Shown here: in pieces, positions 7,299-15,623 of the stretch | How the letters are laid out: every line of letters begins with the position of its first letter | How positions within the stretch are numbered: position 1 is the first letter of the stretch | NCBI GenBank assembly: GCA_021771815.1 | Contig: JAETOE010000040.1 | Location: 1 to 32,887, forward strand | Origin: Roseburia hominis | GTDB lineage: Bacteria; Bacillota; Clostridia; Lachnospirales; Lachnospiraceae | Direction of reading: 5' to 3' | DNA: 32,887 bases | The notes under the pieces: generated by a model | The model's input: the letters and a program-made list of their open reading frames with translations, nothing else | What the model was told of the DNA's origin: nothing | Databases searched by the model: none | Program-made: the position numbers and the translations under genes

Positions 7299-9584
7299 CT
7301 ACTGGGTAATCTGTGAAATTCCCAGTATATGCTTCTGTAAAATAACAAGGTCTTTATTAGATACTCCGCCGTCCCTGCTCGTGTTCGCCGCTTCCAGATA
7401 GCAGCCGGACTGCCCTGTGATTCCCAGAATCTGCTTCTGCATCAGCACAAGGTCAACATTGGACACTCTTCCGTCTCCGTTGATATCGCCGTAAATGACC
7501 AGCTCATACTGCTGCACCAGCGCACCCTGCGCATAGATTTCAAGCCTGCAGCCCGTGCCGACCGCCCCGTTGTTCTCACCGCCGGCAGCATTCACGACGC
7601 GCGCCGTACAGTTCTGTGCCGACACGCCTGCCAGGATATCGCCTGCAGTCGCTCCCGGCGAAATTCCGGTGATATAATTGCCAGCCACCGGATACGCGAG
7701 GGTGACTGTCGCTCCCTCCGCCACCGTAATCGCACTGCCTGCCGCCTGCGGCTGGCATCTTGCGACCGCGATCGTATAGGTCCTTGTGCTGCCGCTCTGC
7801 GAAATACAGGTAATATTAATAGTATTATTACCGTAATTCAAGGAATAATTACCTGTGCCTGACACCTGCGACGTGCCCGCCACCGCCGTCGCGCCGACCG
7901 TAACAGAGGAAACGCTCTCCGGCACGACAAGCGAGTAGGAAGTATTTGCCCCGCCAAATGCCGGCGTCAGACTATAACCGTCAATCGTGATCGACGACAG
8001 CCAGTTGTTCGGATTTCCTTTGTCAGAAAATCCCACTGCCGACAACGGCATATTCATATAGACCGGAATACGGAAAACGAACGCCTGATTCTTGTCCGCA
8101 TACGCCTTGCCCATATTAACGCCTTCACTCATCGCCGCCTGCACGTTCGTCATGTACTGGTGCGTATATAAACTGTTCTGATATACCACATTGAACTTTT
8201 CAAAATAAATGGTATTCTGACCTTTTTTCACATAATTATTTGCGACAACATTCGAACCTCCCGCGATCGATTTATAGATTGAGTTCCATCCCTGCTGCTT
8301 TGCATAAGCAAGGCCGTTGACCGCCGCCGATGCCGTCCCTGTCGTAAACGCACGGACATTAAAATGATTGTAATATCCTTCATACCCCGTGTAACGCCCG
8401 GAAATCAAAGGGCTTGTCCCCTGTACCCCCTGTTCCTGCTTGCAGCGCGCAGCAAGATGATAAGGGCTTACTCCGAGGCTTACTCCGATCTCCATGAACG
8501 TGTCCGCATAGCTGCGGGTCACGCCGTCCGTATCCGTATAATTTCCTGCCATAAAGGTATTGGAGAGAATGTTTCCAACGCCCGCCGCATTCTGGTACTG
8601 TGCATACTCCAGCGTCTCAAACTGGAAAATCTGCGTCTCGTTCAGAAAATTCCTCGGGTCCATACAGTACGCTATGTACTCCGGCGACGCTGATACCCAG
8701 CCAGCGCCGTCAAATCCATACCACGAATTTGTCGCCCAGTTGTACGCCGCGCTGTCCGTGGACTTTCTCGCGTCGTTGACCGAACTTTGAATCAGATTCC
8801 TTCCGACCACACTCTCGTTTTCGACTGCCGTGTTCCAGTCAATCCCCGTCTGCACCGGAACAAATTGCCAGTTCGGATATTTCTGATGAAGCGCCAGAAG
8901 CGGGGCCAGGTAACTCTCCGGAAATCCGGCCGCCTGCAGCGCGCTTATGTATTCGCTGTCCGCCGCGGAGACTGCCGCACCGCCCTCCGCCGGCGCACCG
9001 TTCACCGACACATAATCGGCGCATATAAAACCTGTATAGGAACTGCCGCCCACGGTAAGCGACACATTGTACCATTTCATGCCGCCCGCTTCCTGCTGTC
9101 CCAATATGGTAACCGCCTGCCCTTTATACACCTTCGTCACGGCAGAATAGGAAGTGCCCGCACCGGAGCGCACATAGACGCCGAGATTCGTATTTGCAAC
9201 AACGCCGCTCTCCGCCGACGCGCCGCCCGTTGTCTGTCCTTCCGCGGCAGGCGCATCCTGCCCCGCCGTCTGCAGCGTTACAAAATCCGACCGGATATAT
9301 CCGGTCATGCCGGACACCTGAATCTGATACCAGGTATACCCGTCCGCTCCGGCAGTCTCCTCAATCACCGTCACCGCAGTTCCCGGATAGAGCAGCGTGA
9401 CCTTCTCCCCGTCTACGGGCGCGTTGCGCACACGCACAGGACCGTCGTTGACCGTTCCCGCCGTCGGCGTATATGCGTAAACAAAAACGGCGTCTCCCAG
9501 AACAGACAGACCGGCAGCCATCATCCCAAAACAGATGGCTGCCAGTAAAATCCATTTGTGCTTTCTATAGAAAGGCTCGCTCAT
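7299..9584 (-). CDS. Secreted SH3 / N-acetylglucosaminidase-like protein with C-terminal dockerin
   Basis: 761 aa. N-terminal signal sequence (about 12-37), two bacterial SH3 domains (about 42-105 and 128-196), a glucosaminidase-like catalytic region (about 215-490) with a candidate acid Glu in ARCKQEQG (E384), a cadherin-like beta-sandwich domain (about 528-608) of the same kind as in the neighbouring cohesin protein, and a type I dockerin (about 698-758). The dockerin shows two calcium loops, DINGDGRVSNVD (700-711) and NTSRDGGVSNKD (734-745), each followed by the L-x-x-x-Q-K-x-I-L-G helix. It is predicted to cleave peptidoglycan glycan strands outside the cell. GGAGG lies 5 nt before the ATG, and a consensus promoter sits at 9638-9666. 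First gene of the dockerin-cohesin-clpC unit. Confidence 0.93.
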   Translation of the reverse strand: MSEPFYRKHKWILLAAICFGMMAAGLSVLGDAVFVYAYTPTAGTVNDGPVRVRNAPVDGEKVTLLYPGTAVTVIEETAGADGYTWYQIQVSGMTGYIRSDFVTLQTAGQDAPAAEGQTTGGASAESGVVANTNLGVYVRSGAGTSYSAVTKVYKGQAVTILGQQEAGGMKWYNVSLTVGGSSYTGFICADYVSVNGAPAEGGAAVSAADSEYISALQAAGFPESYLAPLLALHQKYPNWQFVPVQTGIDWNTAVENESVVGRNLIQSSVNDARKSTDSAAYNWATNSWYGFDGAGWVSASPEYIAYCMDPRNFLNETQIFQFETLEYAQYQNAAGVGNILSNTFMAGNYTDTDGVTRSYADTFMEIGVSLGVSPYHLAARCKQEQGVQGTSPLISGRYTGYEGYYNHFNVRAFTTGTASAAVNGLAYAKQQGWNSIYKSIAGGSNVVANNYVKKGQNTIYFEKFNVVYQNSLYTHQYMTNVQAAMSEGVNMGKAYADKNQAFVFRIPVYMNMPLSAVGFSDKGNPNNWLSSITIDGYSLTPAFGGANTSYSLVVPESVSSVTVGATAVAGTSQVSGTGNYSLNYGNNTINITCISQSGSTRTYTIAVARCQPQAAGSAITVAEGATVTLAYPVAGNYITGISPGATAGDILAGVSAQNCTARVVNAAGGENNGAVGTGCRLEIYAQGALVQQYELVIYGDINGDGRVSNVDLVLMQKQILGITGQSGCYLEAANTSRDGGVSNKDLVILQKHILGISQITQ

Positions 9585-9637
9585 TTATTTCCTCCGCAAT
9601 CCTGATAACCTGCATATTTCGCCAATAATTCAGTCTC

Positions 9638-9666
9638 ATTATAGGAGATTCTATATGACGCGTCAA
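9638..9666 (-). promoter_or_regulatory. Promoter of the dockerin-cohesin-clpC operon
   Basis: On the minus strand TTGACG (9661-9666) is followed after 17 bp by TATAAT (9638-9643). The start codon of the dockerin gene is about 50 bp downstream. I looked for the tandem heptanucleotide CtsR operator usual in front of clpC operons and did not see it here. Confidence 0.85.
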
Positions 9667-9703
9667 CCTAAATATAGTATTTTTCCGCCATAAACCACAA
9701 CAT

Positions 9704-9961
9704 TTAGCCTTCTTTCGACACAAGGTGCCTGTTCAAAATCAACAAACTTCCCCAAAGTATGCCGCCTAAGGTACAGCCGATTCCGGTGAGCGCCGCCGCA
9801 TTGCACTCCTGAAAGCGGATTCCCATAAACGCCGCGGCTCCTGCCACCATGCCGAACGCTCCGATTACCGCGATCAATGCACATAACGCTACTGTCTCCA
9901 TATCCACCCGTCTCATTTTCTTTTTCTCCTTGTCCTTTTTCTTCGCCTTCTCCTGTTTCAT
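9704..9961 (-). CDS. Small membrane protein, unknown function
   Basis: 85 aa. A very basic N-terminus (Lys-rich, residues 2-19) is followed by two hydrophobic segments, about 23-47 (Ala/Gly-rich) and 56-76, with the short linker RFQECN. This suggests a two-span inner-membrane protein with its N-terminus inside. CGGAG lies about 6 nt before the ATG. I do not recognise a family. It is not tightly packed with either neighbour; the 77 bp downstream hold the promoter of the dockerin gene. Confidence 0.7.
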   Translation of the reverse strand: MKQEKAKKKDKEKKKMRRVDMETVALCALIAVIGAFGMVAGAAAFMGIRFQECNAAALTGIGCTLGGILWGSLLILNRHLVSKEG

Positions 9962-10044
9962 CTGTTACTCCGTCAAGAGCATCCTGTATGCTTCCATAAG
10001 AGAAGTTAAGAGTTATCTGATATCAATGAGTATAGCGGTTTCTA

Positions 10045-10093
10045 TGTACAATTCTTTGGACACATGGTTTTTATCTGTACAATTATTTGGACA
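10045..10093 (+). repeat. 18-bp direct repeat, 31-bp period
   Basis: TGTACAATTCTTTGGACA (10045-10062) and TGTACAATTATTTGGACA (10076-10093) differ at one base. The 31-bp period is about three helical turns, in the intergenic region between the small membrane protein and the radical SAM gene. Two readings are possible: paired regulator sites, or the remnant end of an insertion sequence with repeated terminal motifs (IS21-type ends carry such tandem copies). No transposase is nearby. Confidence 0.85.
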
Positions 10094-10133
10094 TATTAGC
10101 GTTTCAAATTCGGGCTGCATCCGGCGCGGTCTC

Positions 10134-11090
10134 TCACACGCCCTCGCCGTCAAATTCGGGGATAAAGCTTTCCTCTGCCGTATCGCCCTCCTGGATAAAT
10201 CCACACTCTACGCCAAGCCCGAGCGCATAATCCACGACCTCCTCATATTCTTCATCCGTCACCCTGCGGTTGAGTTCGGGATAACGCTCCAAGCCTGCAA
10301 GCGGCGTGAACTGGCTCATAATACTGATATAAACGGTATTGCCGTATGTCTCATAGAGATACCTTATGACTGCCTTCGAGTCCTCCGTGCACCCCGGCAG
10401 AAGCAGATGGCGCACAATCGTTCCCCGTTTCATGAGCCAGCCCGCCTCGACCGGATCGAAGTCCGTTGTATCGTCCGCCAAGCTGCCCGCATGTTCTTCC
10501 GGCGCAAAGACCGCCGCCCCGGTCTGGCGCACCATCTCCGCCACCGCCGCCTTCGCCGCCTTGCTGTAGTCCGCGGCATGGGAATATTTCGCCGAAAGCT
10601 CCGCGGACATATATTTAAAGTCCGGCAGATAGACATCCACCAGCCCGTCCAGACGGCGGATGGTATCGACCGACTCATAACTGCTCGTGTTGTACACGAC
10701 CGGCAGCATTAGCCCCTGCCGCTTGGCGCGCTTAAGCGCAGGAATAATCTGCGGCACAAAATGTCCGGGCGTCACGAGATTGATGTTGTTCGCGCCCTTT
10801 TCCTGCAGTTCCAGAAATATTTCACAGAGGCGTTCCTGCGAAATTGGCTTTCCCGCCGTCCCGTTTGCGATATTGTGATTCTGGCAGAATACACAGTGCA
10901 GCGCGCAGCCGGAAAAAAATACCGCGCCGGAGCCTCCTTTGCCCGAAATGCACGGTTCCTCCCAGTAGTGCAGGGCGGCTCTCGCCACCTTAAGCTGTTT
11001 TGTCTGCCCGCAGACTCCGGTTTCCCCGTTTGCGCGATCCGTCATGCAGTTTCTAGGACATAATGTACACTTTTTCATCGTTCCCCACAT
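10134..11090 (-). CDS. Radical SAM protein, pyruvate formate-lyase-activase-like
   Basis: 318 aa. The radical SAM cluster motif CALHCVFC (C62, C66, C69) is preceded by a further cysteine set near the N-terminus (C8, C11, C15, C27, in CTLCPRNC and TGVC) that could hold a second cluster or zinc. The GG-like segment NNINLVTPGHFVPQ follows the usual SAM-binding layout. The family resembles stand-alone PflA-related proteins whose substrate is unknown; I cannot assign a target. The start is uncertain: the upstream ATG encodes MWGT, while an internal ATG (11078) begins MKKC with GGGGA close before it. It is divergent from the phosphofructokinase gene. Confidence 0.88.
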   Translation of the reverse strand: MWGTMKKCTLCPRNCMTDRANGETGVCGQTKQLKVARAALHYWEEPCISGKGGSGAVFFSGCALHCVFCQNHNIANGTAGKPISQERLCEIFLELQEKGANNINLVTPGHFVPQIIPALKRAKRQGLMLPVVYNTSSYESVDTIRRLDGLVDVYLPDFKYMSAELSAKYSHAADYSKAAKAAVAEMVRQTGAAVFAPEEHAGSLADDTTDFDPVEAGWLMKRGTIVRHLLLPGCTEDSKAVIRYLYETYGNTVYISIMSQFTPLAGLERYPELNRRVTDEEYEEVVDYALGLGVECGFIQEGDTAEESFIPEFDGEGV

Positions 11091-11111
11091 TCTTTCTATC
11101 GAAATTCCACC

Positions 11112-11140
11112 TTGATTATCATTCTGGATTTATGTATGAT
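11112..11140 (+). promoter_or_regulatory. Promoter of the phosphofructokinase gene
   Basis: TTGATT (11112-11117) and TATGAT (11135-11140) are separated by 17 bp. The start codon is about 40 bp downstream with an AGGAG just before it. Confidence 0.7.
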
Positions 11141-11181
11141 ATTCATTGGATTTTTTAAAATTTTTACACAAGGAGTTTGTT

Positions 11182-12420
11182 ATGAATCAAAAAAACTGTA
11201 TGGTAGCGCAGTCCGGCGGACCGACCGTTGCCATCAATGCAAGTCTTGCGGGCGTCATCGCCGGAGTTGCCGGTTCTTCCGTGTATCACACCATCTACGG
11301 TTCTCTCAACGGCATCACCGGTATTTTAAATAACGATTTCATCAATCTGACCGAGCTTATGGAAAAAGACGCCGACAATCTGACGCGCCTTGCGCAGACG
11401 CCTGCCATGTACTTAGGTTCCTGCCGTTATAAGCTTCCGAATTATCTTGATGACGATTCGCCCTATGTCTTTATCTTCAAGCAATTTGCAGATTATAATA
11501 TAGAAGCATTTTTCTATATCGGCGGAAACGATTCTATGGATACCGTGTTAAAGCTGTCGGAGTACGGCAAGCATATCGGAAGCCCGGTCCGCATCATCGG
11601 CATTCCAAAGACCATCGACAACGATCTCTGCGAGACTGACCATACGCCGGGCTTCGGCTCTGCGGCAAAATATATCGCTTCCTCGCTGCTTGAAATCGCG
11701 CACGACACCTTCATCTATGCGGTAAAAAGCGTGACTATCGTAGAAATCATGGGTCGCGACGCCGGATGGCTGACAGCCGCTTCGGCGCTTGCAAGAAACA
11801 GCTATAACACCGCGCCGCACCTTATTTATCTGCCGGAGGTTCCGTTTGATTCCGAGGATTTTCTTCTGGACGTCAAACGCCTGCTCTTCGAGCGCAACAA
11901 CGTCATTGTCGCCGTATCGGAAGGCATCCGCGATGCGTCCGGCAACTATATCAGCGCTTCCGAGCAGTCCGTCGACACCTTCGGCCACAGCCAGTTAAGC
12001 GGCGCAGGAAAGACGCTTGAATTTCTGGTAAAAGAGAAGCTCGGCGTGAAGGTGCGCTCCGTGGAGATCAACGTGCTCCAGCGCTGCGCCGCACATCTTG
12101 CGTCAAAGACGGATCTGGATGAATCGTTCGCGCTTGGCAAAAAAGCCGTCGCACTCTCAGAGGAAGGTGTGACAGCTTCTATGGTGACGCTCGAGCGCGT
12201 TTCAAATAATCCTTACGAGGTCTCTTACGGCTATGCCGAAATCAAGCATATTGCGAACGAGGCTCGTTCCATTCCGCTCGACTGGATCTCTCCTTCGAGG
12301 AATGATATCGAACAGCCGCTGATCGATTATCTTGCTCCGCTCATCGTGGGCGAGATGCCGATTACCTATCAAAACGGTCTGCCCGTCTATATGGACGTCA
12401 GTCATCTGTCAAAGCACTGA
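11182..12420 (+). CDS. 6-phosphofructokinase, PPi-dependent type
   Basis: 412 aa from the ATG at 11182, which has AGGAG 7 nt upstream; an earlier in-frame ATG at 11146 overlaps the promoter region and lacks a ribosome binding site. It phosphorylates fructose 6-phosphate in glycolysis. Motifs: SGGPTVAINA (11-20), GGNDS (114-118), PKTIDND (142-148), MGRDAGW (190-196). In ATP-dependent enzymes the corresponding motifs are GGDGS and PGTIDND; the Asp (D117) and Lys (K143) replacing the two glycines are the known signature of pyrophosphate use, so this enzyme probably uses PPi and may run reversibly. Single-gene unit, terminated within the convergent hydrolase gene. Confidence 0.93.
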   Translation: MNQKNCMVAQSGGPTVAINASLAGVIAGVAGSSVYHTIYGSLNGITGILNNDFINLTELMEKDADNLTRLAQTPAMYLGSCRYKLPNYLDDDSPYVFIFKQFADYNIEAFFYIGGNDSMDTVLKLSEYGKHIGSPVRIIGIPKTIDNDLCETDHTPGFGSAAKYIASSLLEIAHDTFIYAVKSVTIVEIMGRDAGWLTAASALARNSYNTAPHLIYLPEVPFDSEDFLLDVKRLLFERNNVIVAVSEGIRDASGNYISASEQSVDTFGHSQLSGAGKTLEFLVKEKLGVKVRSVEINVLQRCAAHLASKTDLDESFALGKKAVALSEEGVTASMVTLERVSNNPYEVSYGYAEIKHIANEARSIPLDWISPSRNDIEQPLIDYLAPLIVGEMPITYQNGLPVYMDVSHLSKH

Positions 12421-12451
12421 GCCTGCGGCTGCCGACCCAAAACGCTTCATC

Positions 12452-12489
12452 AAAGGACTGTCATTCGCCCGGCGACTGGCAGTCTTTTT
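12452..12489 (+). terminator. Terminator of the phosphofructokinase gene, inside the hydrolase 3' end
   Basis: GACTGTCA (12456-12463) pairs with TGGCAGTC (12477-12484) with one G-T pair, the inner CGCC/GGCG extends the stem, and TTTTT follows on the plus strand. The last codons of the convergent hydrolase gene (stop at 12461-12463) form the right part of the stem. Confidence 0.75.
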
Positions 12490-13405
12490 GCAGCACGTCG
12501 ATAAATTTACCGATTTCGACCCACGCCTTCCTGGACTCCGGCAGCATCTTTGCCGCCATCTGGAAAATGTGGAACATCCCTTCATAGATACTCAGACGCA
12601 CTTTCACGCCCTGTTGTCTCGCTTTTGCCGCGACGTCCACGGAATCGGAAAGCAGCATCTCATACGAGCCGACCTGTATCAGCATCGGCGGAAATCCTCG
12701 GAAATCCCCAAACATCGGAGAGATATACACATCCATCGGATCATGTTCTCCCACATAATCGCGATTGTAGATCAAACTGTCTCTCGTCTTTCCAAACAGC
12801 GGGTCTTTCTCATAATTCGTATCGTAGGACTCGCCGCTTGCCGTCAGATCCGTCCACGGCGACATCGCAACAATGCCGCACGGGAGCTGCCTGCCTGCGT
12901 CCTTCAGATAATGGCAGAGCGCCATGGCAAGTCCGCCCCCCGCGGAATCTCCCGCCACAATGATCTGTTCCGAGAACCATCCCTGCGCAATCAGCCAGTC
13001 ATACGCTGCGACTGCGTCCTCAAGCGCTGCCGGATAGGGATGCTCCGGCGCTACCCTGTAATCCGGCGTAAGCACGCTCATCCCGTGGCTCACCTCGCTG
13101 TAAAGTCCCGCGAACATACGGTACGCATTGCGCATCGCGCCCACATAACCGCCGCCGTGGAGCTGCAAGATGATCTTATCCGTATTCGGCTCTTCCTTCA
13201 ATGTGAGCAGCTCCATCTCGAATTGCTCCATCGAAATAAACTGTCTGTCGAAATGCTCCGGGCATTTCCACGGCGGCTCCGCGTTTCCGATCCGTTTGCG
13301 TAGCTCGCCGTTTTTTATCTTCTTTCCGATCACGAGGTCATTTGTCATATGAGCTATCATATCCCGCATGACTTTTCCCCGGATACTCGCCTCATTTTCC
13401 CTCAT
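12461..13405 (-). CDS. Alpha/beta hydrolase, hormone-sensitive-lipase (HSL) type esterase
   Basis: 314 aa. The HSL oxyanion motif HGGG is at 83-86, the nucleophile elbow GDSAG at 152-156 (Ser154), with Asp254 (LLSDS) and His279 (GMFHIF) completing a visible catalytic triad. No signal peptide, so it is probably a cytoplasmic carboxylesterase acting on short-chain esters. AGGAG lies 8 nt before the start. Last gene of an operon with an alcohol-acetyltransferase-like protein and a DUF6320 protein (21-bp gap from the latter), so it may cut or recycle the ester that its neighbour makes. Confidence 0.92.
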   Translation of the reverse strand: MRENEASIRGKVMRDMIAHMTNDLVIGKKIKNGELRKRIGNAEPPWKCPEHFDRQFISMEQFEMELLTLKEEPNTDKIILQLHGGGYVGAMRNAYRMFAGLYSEVSHGMSVLTPDYRVAPEHPYPAALEDAVAAYDWLIAQGWFSEQIIVAGDSAGGGLAMALCHYLKDAGRQLPCGIVAMSPWTDLTASGESYDTNYEKDPLFGKTRDSLIYNRDYVGEHDPMDVYISPMFGDFRGFPPMLIQVGSYEMLLSDSVDVAAKARQQGVKVRLSIYEGMFHIFQMAAKMLPESRKAWVEIGKFIDVLQKDCQSPGE

Positions 13406-13426
13406 TTGTTCACACTCCTGCCGCGG

Positions 13427-14095
13427 TCAGCGTATATGAAACCTACGCTTAAGCTCCGTCCGCGCCCTCCTGTCCCCGATAATCAGCGTTCCGAGAAACA
13501 ACGCCGCAGAACATGCGAATGCAACGCCCGCAAGCAGCGGCTTCGTCACACCCCATCCCATCACATAAAACAAAAGCGTCAGTGCGCTGCACAGAATCAT
13601 GAAAAGCTGCAGCATCATATAGCTCTGCCAGTTTCTGTGGTTGACGATCATAAGCGCCAGAATCGCCGCATCGATCAAAAGAATTGCGGACGGCAGCACG
13701 TAGTTGACTGCCCAGCCCTGATATCCGACCACAAAATCAATCGCCACGAGCATCAGAAGCGCAATCAGCGTCAGCACGATCGTCTTGCTCTGGTAGCCCG
13801 ATTTTCCCAGAATCGCATACCTAAGCAGCATATATCCGTAGAAAAGTGCCAGCCCGGAAATCGCGCTCCAAAAAATCTGAAATTCATATGCCACATTCAC
13901 ATAGACAAGCAGCGCCTCCACGATGATCGCGCAGAACAAGTAGATATGGCTGATCAGCATAAGCCGCCTTGTCGTCATACGCACATTCGGATACATATTC
14001 TCGACTTCAATCGTCTTCTCAAGCACCGCTTTACAGAGCGGGCATCTCTCCGTCTCATCCAAAATTTCAATATTACATTGCTTACATTTACTCAT
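13427..14095 (-). CDS. DUF6320-type zinc-ribbon membrane protein
   Basis: 222 aa. An N-terminal zinc ribbon (C4, C7, C18, C21; CKQC and CPLC) is followed by about six hydrophobic helices from residue 45 to 210 and a basic C-terminus. The family (DUF6320, as I recall it) occurs next to alcohol-acetyltransferase-like genes; function unknown. The start overlaps the end of the upstream acyltransferase gene by 8 bp (ATGAGTAA), with GGAG 6 nt before it, so the two are translationally coupled and probably act together at the membrane. Confidence 0.85.
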   Translation of the reverse strand: MSKCKQCNIEILDETERCPLCKAVLEKTIEVENMYPNVRMTTRRLMLISHIYLFCAIIVEALLVYVNVAYEFQIFWSAISGLALFYGYMLLRYAILGKSGYQSKTIVLTLIALLMLVAIDFVVGYQGWAVNYVLPSAILLIDAAILALMIVNHRNWQSYMMLQLFMILCSALTLLFYVMGWGVTKPLLAGVAFACSAALFLGTLIIGDRRARTELKRRFHIR

Positions 14096-15440
14096 AGTTC
14101 ACTCCATTACTGTCCACTTCCACCCGGATTCCGTCCGCGGCAATCTTGCGGAAAAATCCTCTCTGGACAGAAGCGTCCACCAGATCATAGCTAAAGGAAA
14201 AGACAAGCGTCTCCCCGTAGGAACAGATCGTACCCTTTAGATGCTGCCCCTTCGACATTGCTAGAAACGCGTGAAACATTTCCACATAAGGCTGATATTC
14301 CTCCGCCACCGTGATATTGCCGATATTCGTCACCGTCGCCGTGTTCGCAAGCGCAGACGTGGTGTACACGTAACGCATCGCCAGATTCTTAAGAAAAAGC
14401 GGCACGGCGCGGGCAACCAAAAGCTTCTCGTTTGATACGTTGTAGGAGAACAATTCTTCCAGATGTTCCCGCTCGATCTGGCTGCGCAGACTTGTGCTTA
14501 CGATTTCGAGCACTTCCGTGAAGGTATAGATATCCTTCGTCGGATGAAATTCCGCCGATACCATAACGAAAAAGTTCTTGGTCGTAATCGAGTTGAAATA
14601 CGGGCGCAGATTTACCGGAACAGCCACGCGAATCGGCTTCTCCGATACCATACCGTGCAGACATTCCGTGTACACGCTCCAAATGTAGACCGCCACCAGA
14701 TATTCATTGATGCTGACGCCGTACCGATGGCAGACCTCCTTCAATTCCGGTATCTTCATATAACCATGCATGACGCCGAATTCTCCCGCCGGAAGCTTCT
14801 CCCCTTTGATCAGGTAAGCGCGCTTCGTCTGATACCCCTTATGAGCGCTTTTCTTATAATTCTTAAGAAAACTGTCCTCACGGTTCATCGAAGTGTCGCT
14901 GTTTAGAGAATCCCCCACTTTCTCCTTAAGCTCGGGATGCGCCAGTCTCAAATACTGGTAGGTAAGCTCCTTCAAAAAATTGATGCCGCCCATTCCGTCG
15001 GTGAGGACATGGAACACTTCAAGATTGATGCGGTACTTGTAATAAGTTACCCGGAACATATAACTGTGATTCTTATTCTGCCGGATAAAACGACACGGAA
15101 AATTGCTCTCCTCGCGTACCCTCGGCGCCGGCTTGCCGTTCTCCTCAAAATAATACCAGAACACGCCCTGCCGCAAACGCAGATTAAAGCCGTCGAACTT
15201 CGGCAGCACGATGTCAAGCGCCTGCTGTAATAATTGCCGGTCTACAAGCTCCGTCAGCGTCACGCTGATCCGGTACACATTACTCATGCTCTCCCCCGCA
15301 ATTACCGGAAAGAGATGCGCCGTATTATCGAGACGGTCCCAGCGAATCTCCCGCTGCGGCTTACGCTCCTTGCTCCCGCGCCCTTTTTCTGACTTCTCCG
15401 AAGTCTCCTTCGGCGTCGCTGTCTGATCCTTTTTCTTCAT
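14088..15440 (-). CDS. Alcohol acetyltransferase / condensation-like acyltransferase
   Basis: 450 aa. The condensation/acyltransferase superfamily active-site motif HxxxDG is present as HVLTDG (H144-G149), followed by GGINFLKEL. The C-terminal half (about 250-440) carries the second pseudo-domain, including the stretch RVAVPVNLRPYF typical of the DFGWG-equivalent region in PapA/AATase-like enzymes. The first 35 residues are Lys/Glu/Ser-rich and probably disordered. It should transfer an acyl group to an alcohol or amine acceptor; the substrate is unknown. First gene of the three-gene leftward operon. The ribosome binding site is weak (AGAGAG). Confidence 0.85.
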   Translation of the reverse strand: MKKKDQTATPKETSEKSEKGRGSKERKPQREIRWDRLDNTAHLFPVIAGESMSNVYRISVTLTELVDRQLLQQALDIVLPKFDGFNLRLRQGVFWYYFEENGKPAPRVREESNFPCRFIRQNKNHSYMFRVTYYKYRINLEVFHVLTDGMGGINFLKELTYQYLRLAHPELKEKVGDSLNSDTSMNREDSFLKNYKKSAHKGYQTKRAYLIKGEKLPAGEFGVMHGYMKIPELKEVCHRYGVSINEYLVAVYIWSVYTECLHGMVSEKPIRVAVPVNLRPYFNSITTKNFFVMVSAEFHPTKDIYTFTEVLEIVSTSLRSQIEREHLEELFSYNVSNEKLLVARAVPLFLKNLAMRYVYTTSALANTATVTNIGNITVAEEYQPYVEMFHAFLAMSKGQHLKGTICSYGETLVFSFSYDLVDASVQRGFFRKIAADGIRVEVDSNGVNYE

Positions 15441-15467
15441 ATATATTAACTCTCTTTTTATTTTATT

Positions 15468-15505
15468 ATCATATGCTTTTCGGCGATAGAATGTCTGACG
15501 ACATT
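15468..15505 (-). promoter_or_regulatory. Promoter of the acyltransferase operon with overlapping palindrome
   Basis: On the minus strand CAGACA (15492-15497) is followed after 18 bp by TATGAT (15468-15473). The inverted repeat AATGTC-TGAC-GACATT (15490-15505) overlaps the -35, so a regulator bound there would block RNA polymerase. The palindrome differs from the one in front of the GntR gene. Confidence 0.5.
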
Positions 15506-15551
15506 TTTATCATATCTTATCATATTTCCCACTCTTTGTCTAATTTTTGCC

Positions 15552-15580
15552 TTGCGTTTTGGAAATTTTTTCACTAAAAT
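15552..15580 (+). promoter_or_regulatory. Promoter of the GntR-family regulator
   Basis: TTGCGT (15552-15557) and TAAAAT (15575-15580) are separated by 17 bp, about 40 bp before the start codon at 15624. Confidence 0.55.
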
Positions 15581-15587
15581 AAACTTG

Positions 15588-15604
15588 TGGTATTGGATAT
15601 ACCA
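15588..15604 (+). promoter_or_regulatory. Palindromic operator candidate for the GntR-family regulator
   Basis: TGGTAT-TGGAT-ATACCA, an inverted repeat of the TGGT...ACCA form bound by FadR-type GntR regulators. It begins 8 bp after the -10 hexamer, at the expected transcription start, so autorepression is the simplest reading. Confidence 0.6.
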
Positions 15605-15623
15605 GAAAAGTGAGGATCATCGT

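Noticed and set aside
8787-9548. 253-codon plus-strand open frame opposite the dockerin gene
   Set aside because: Arg/His-rich antisense shadow; the other strand has SH3 and catalytic domains.
12332-13303. 323-codon plus-strand open frame overlapping the phosphofructokinase end and the hydrolase
   Set aside because: Runs antisense through the HSL esterase, whose catalytic triad is intact; low-complexity basic composition.
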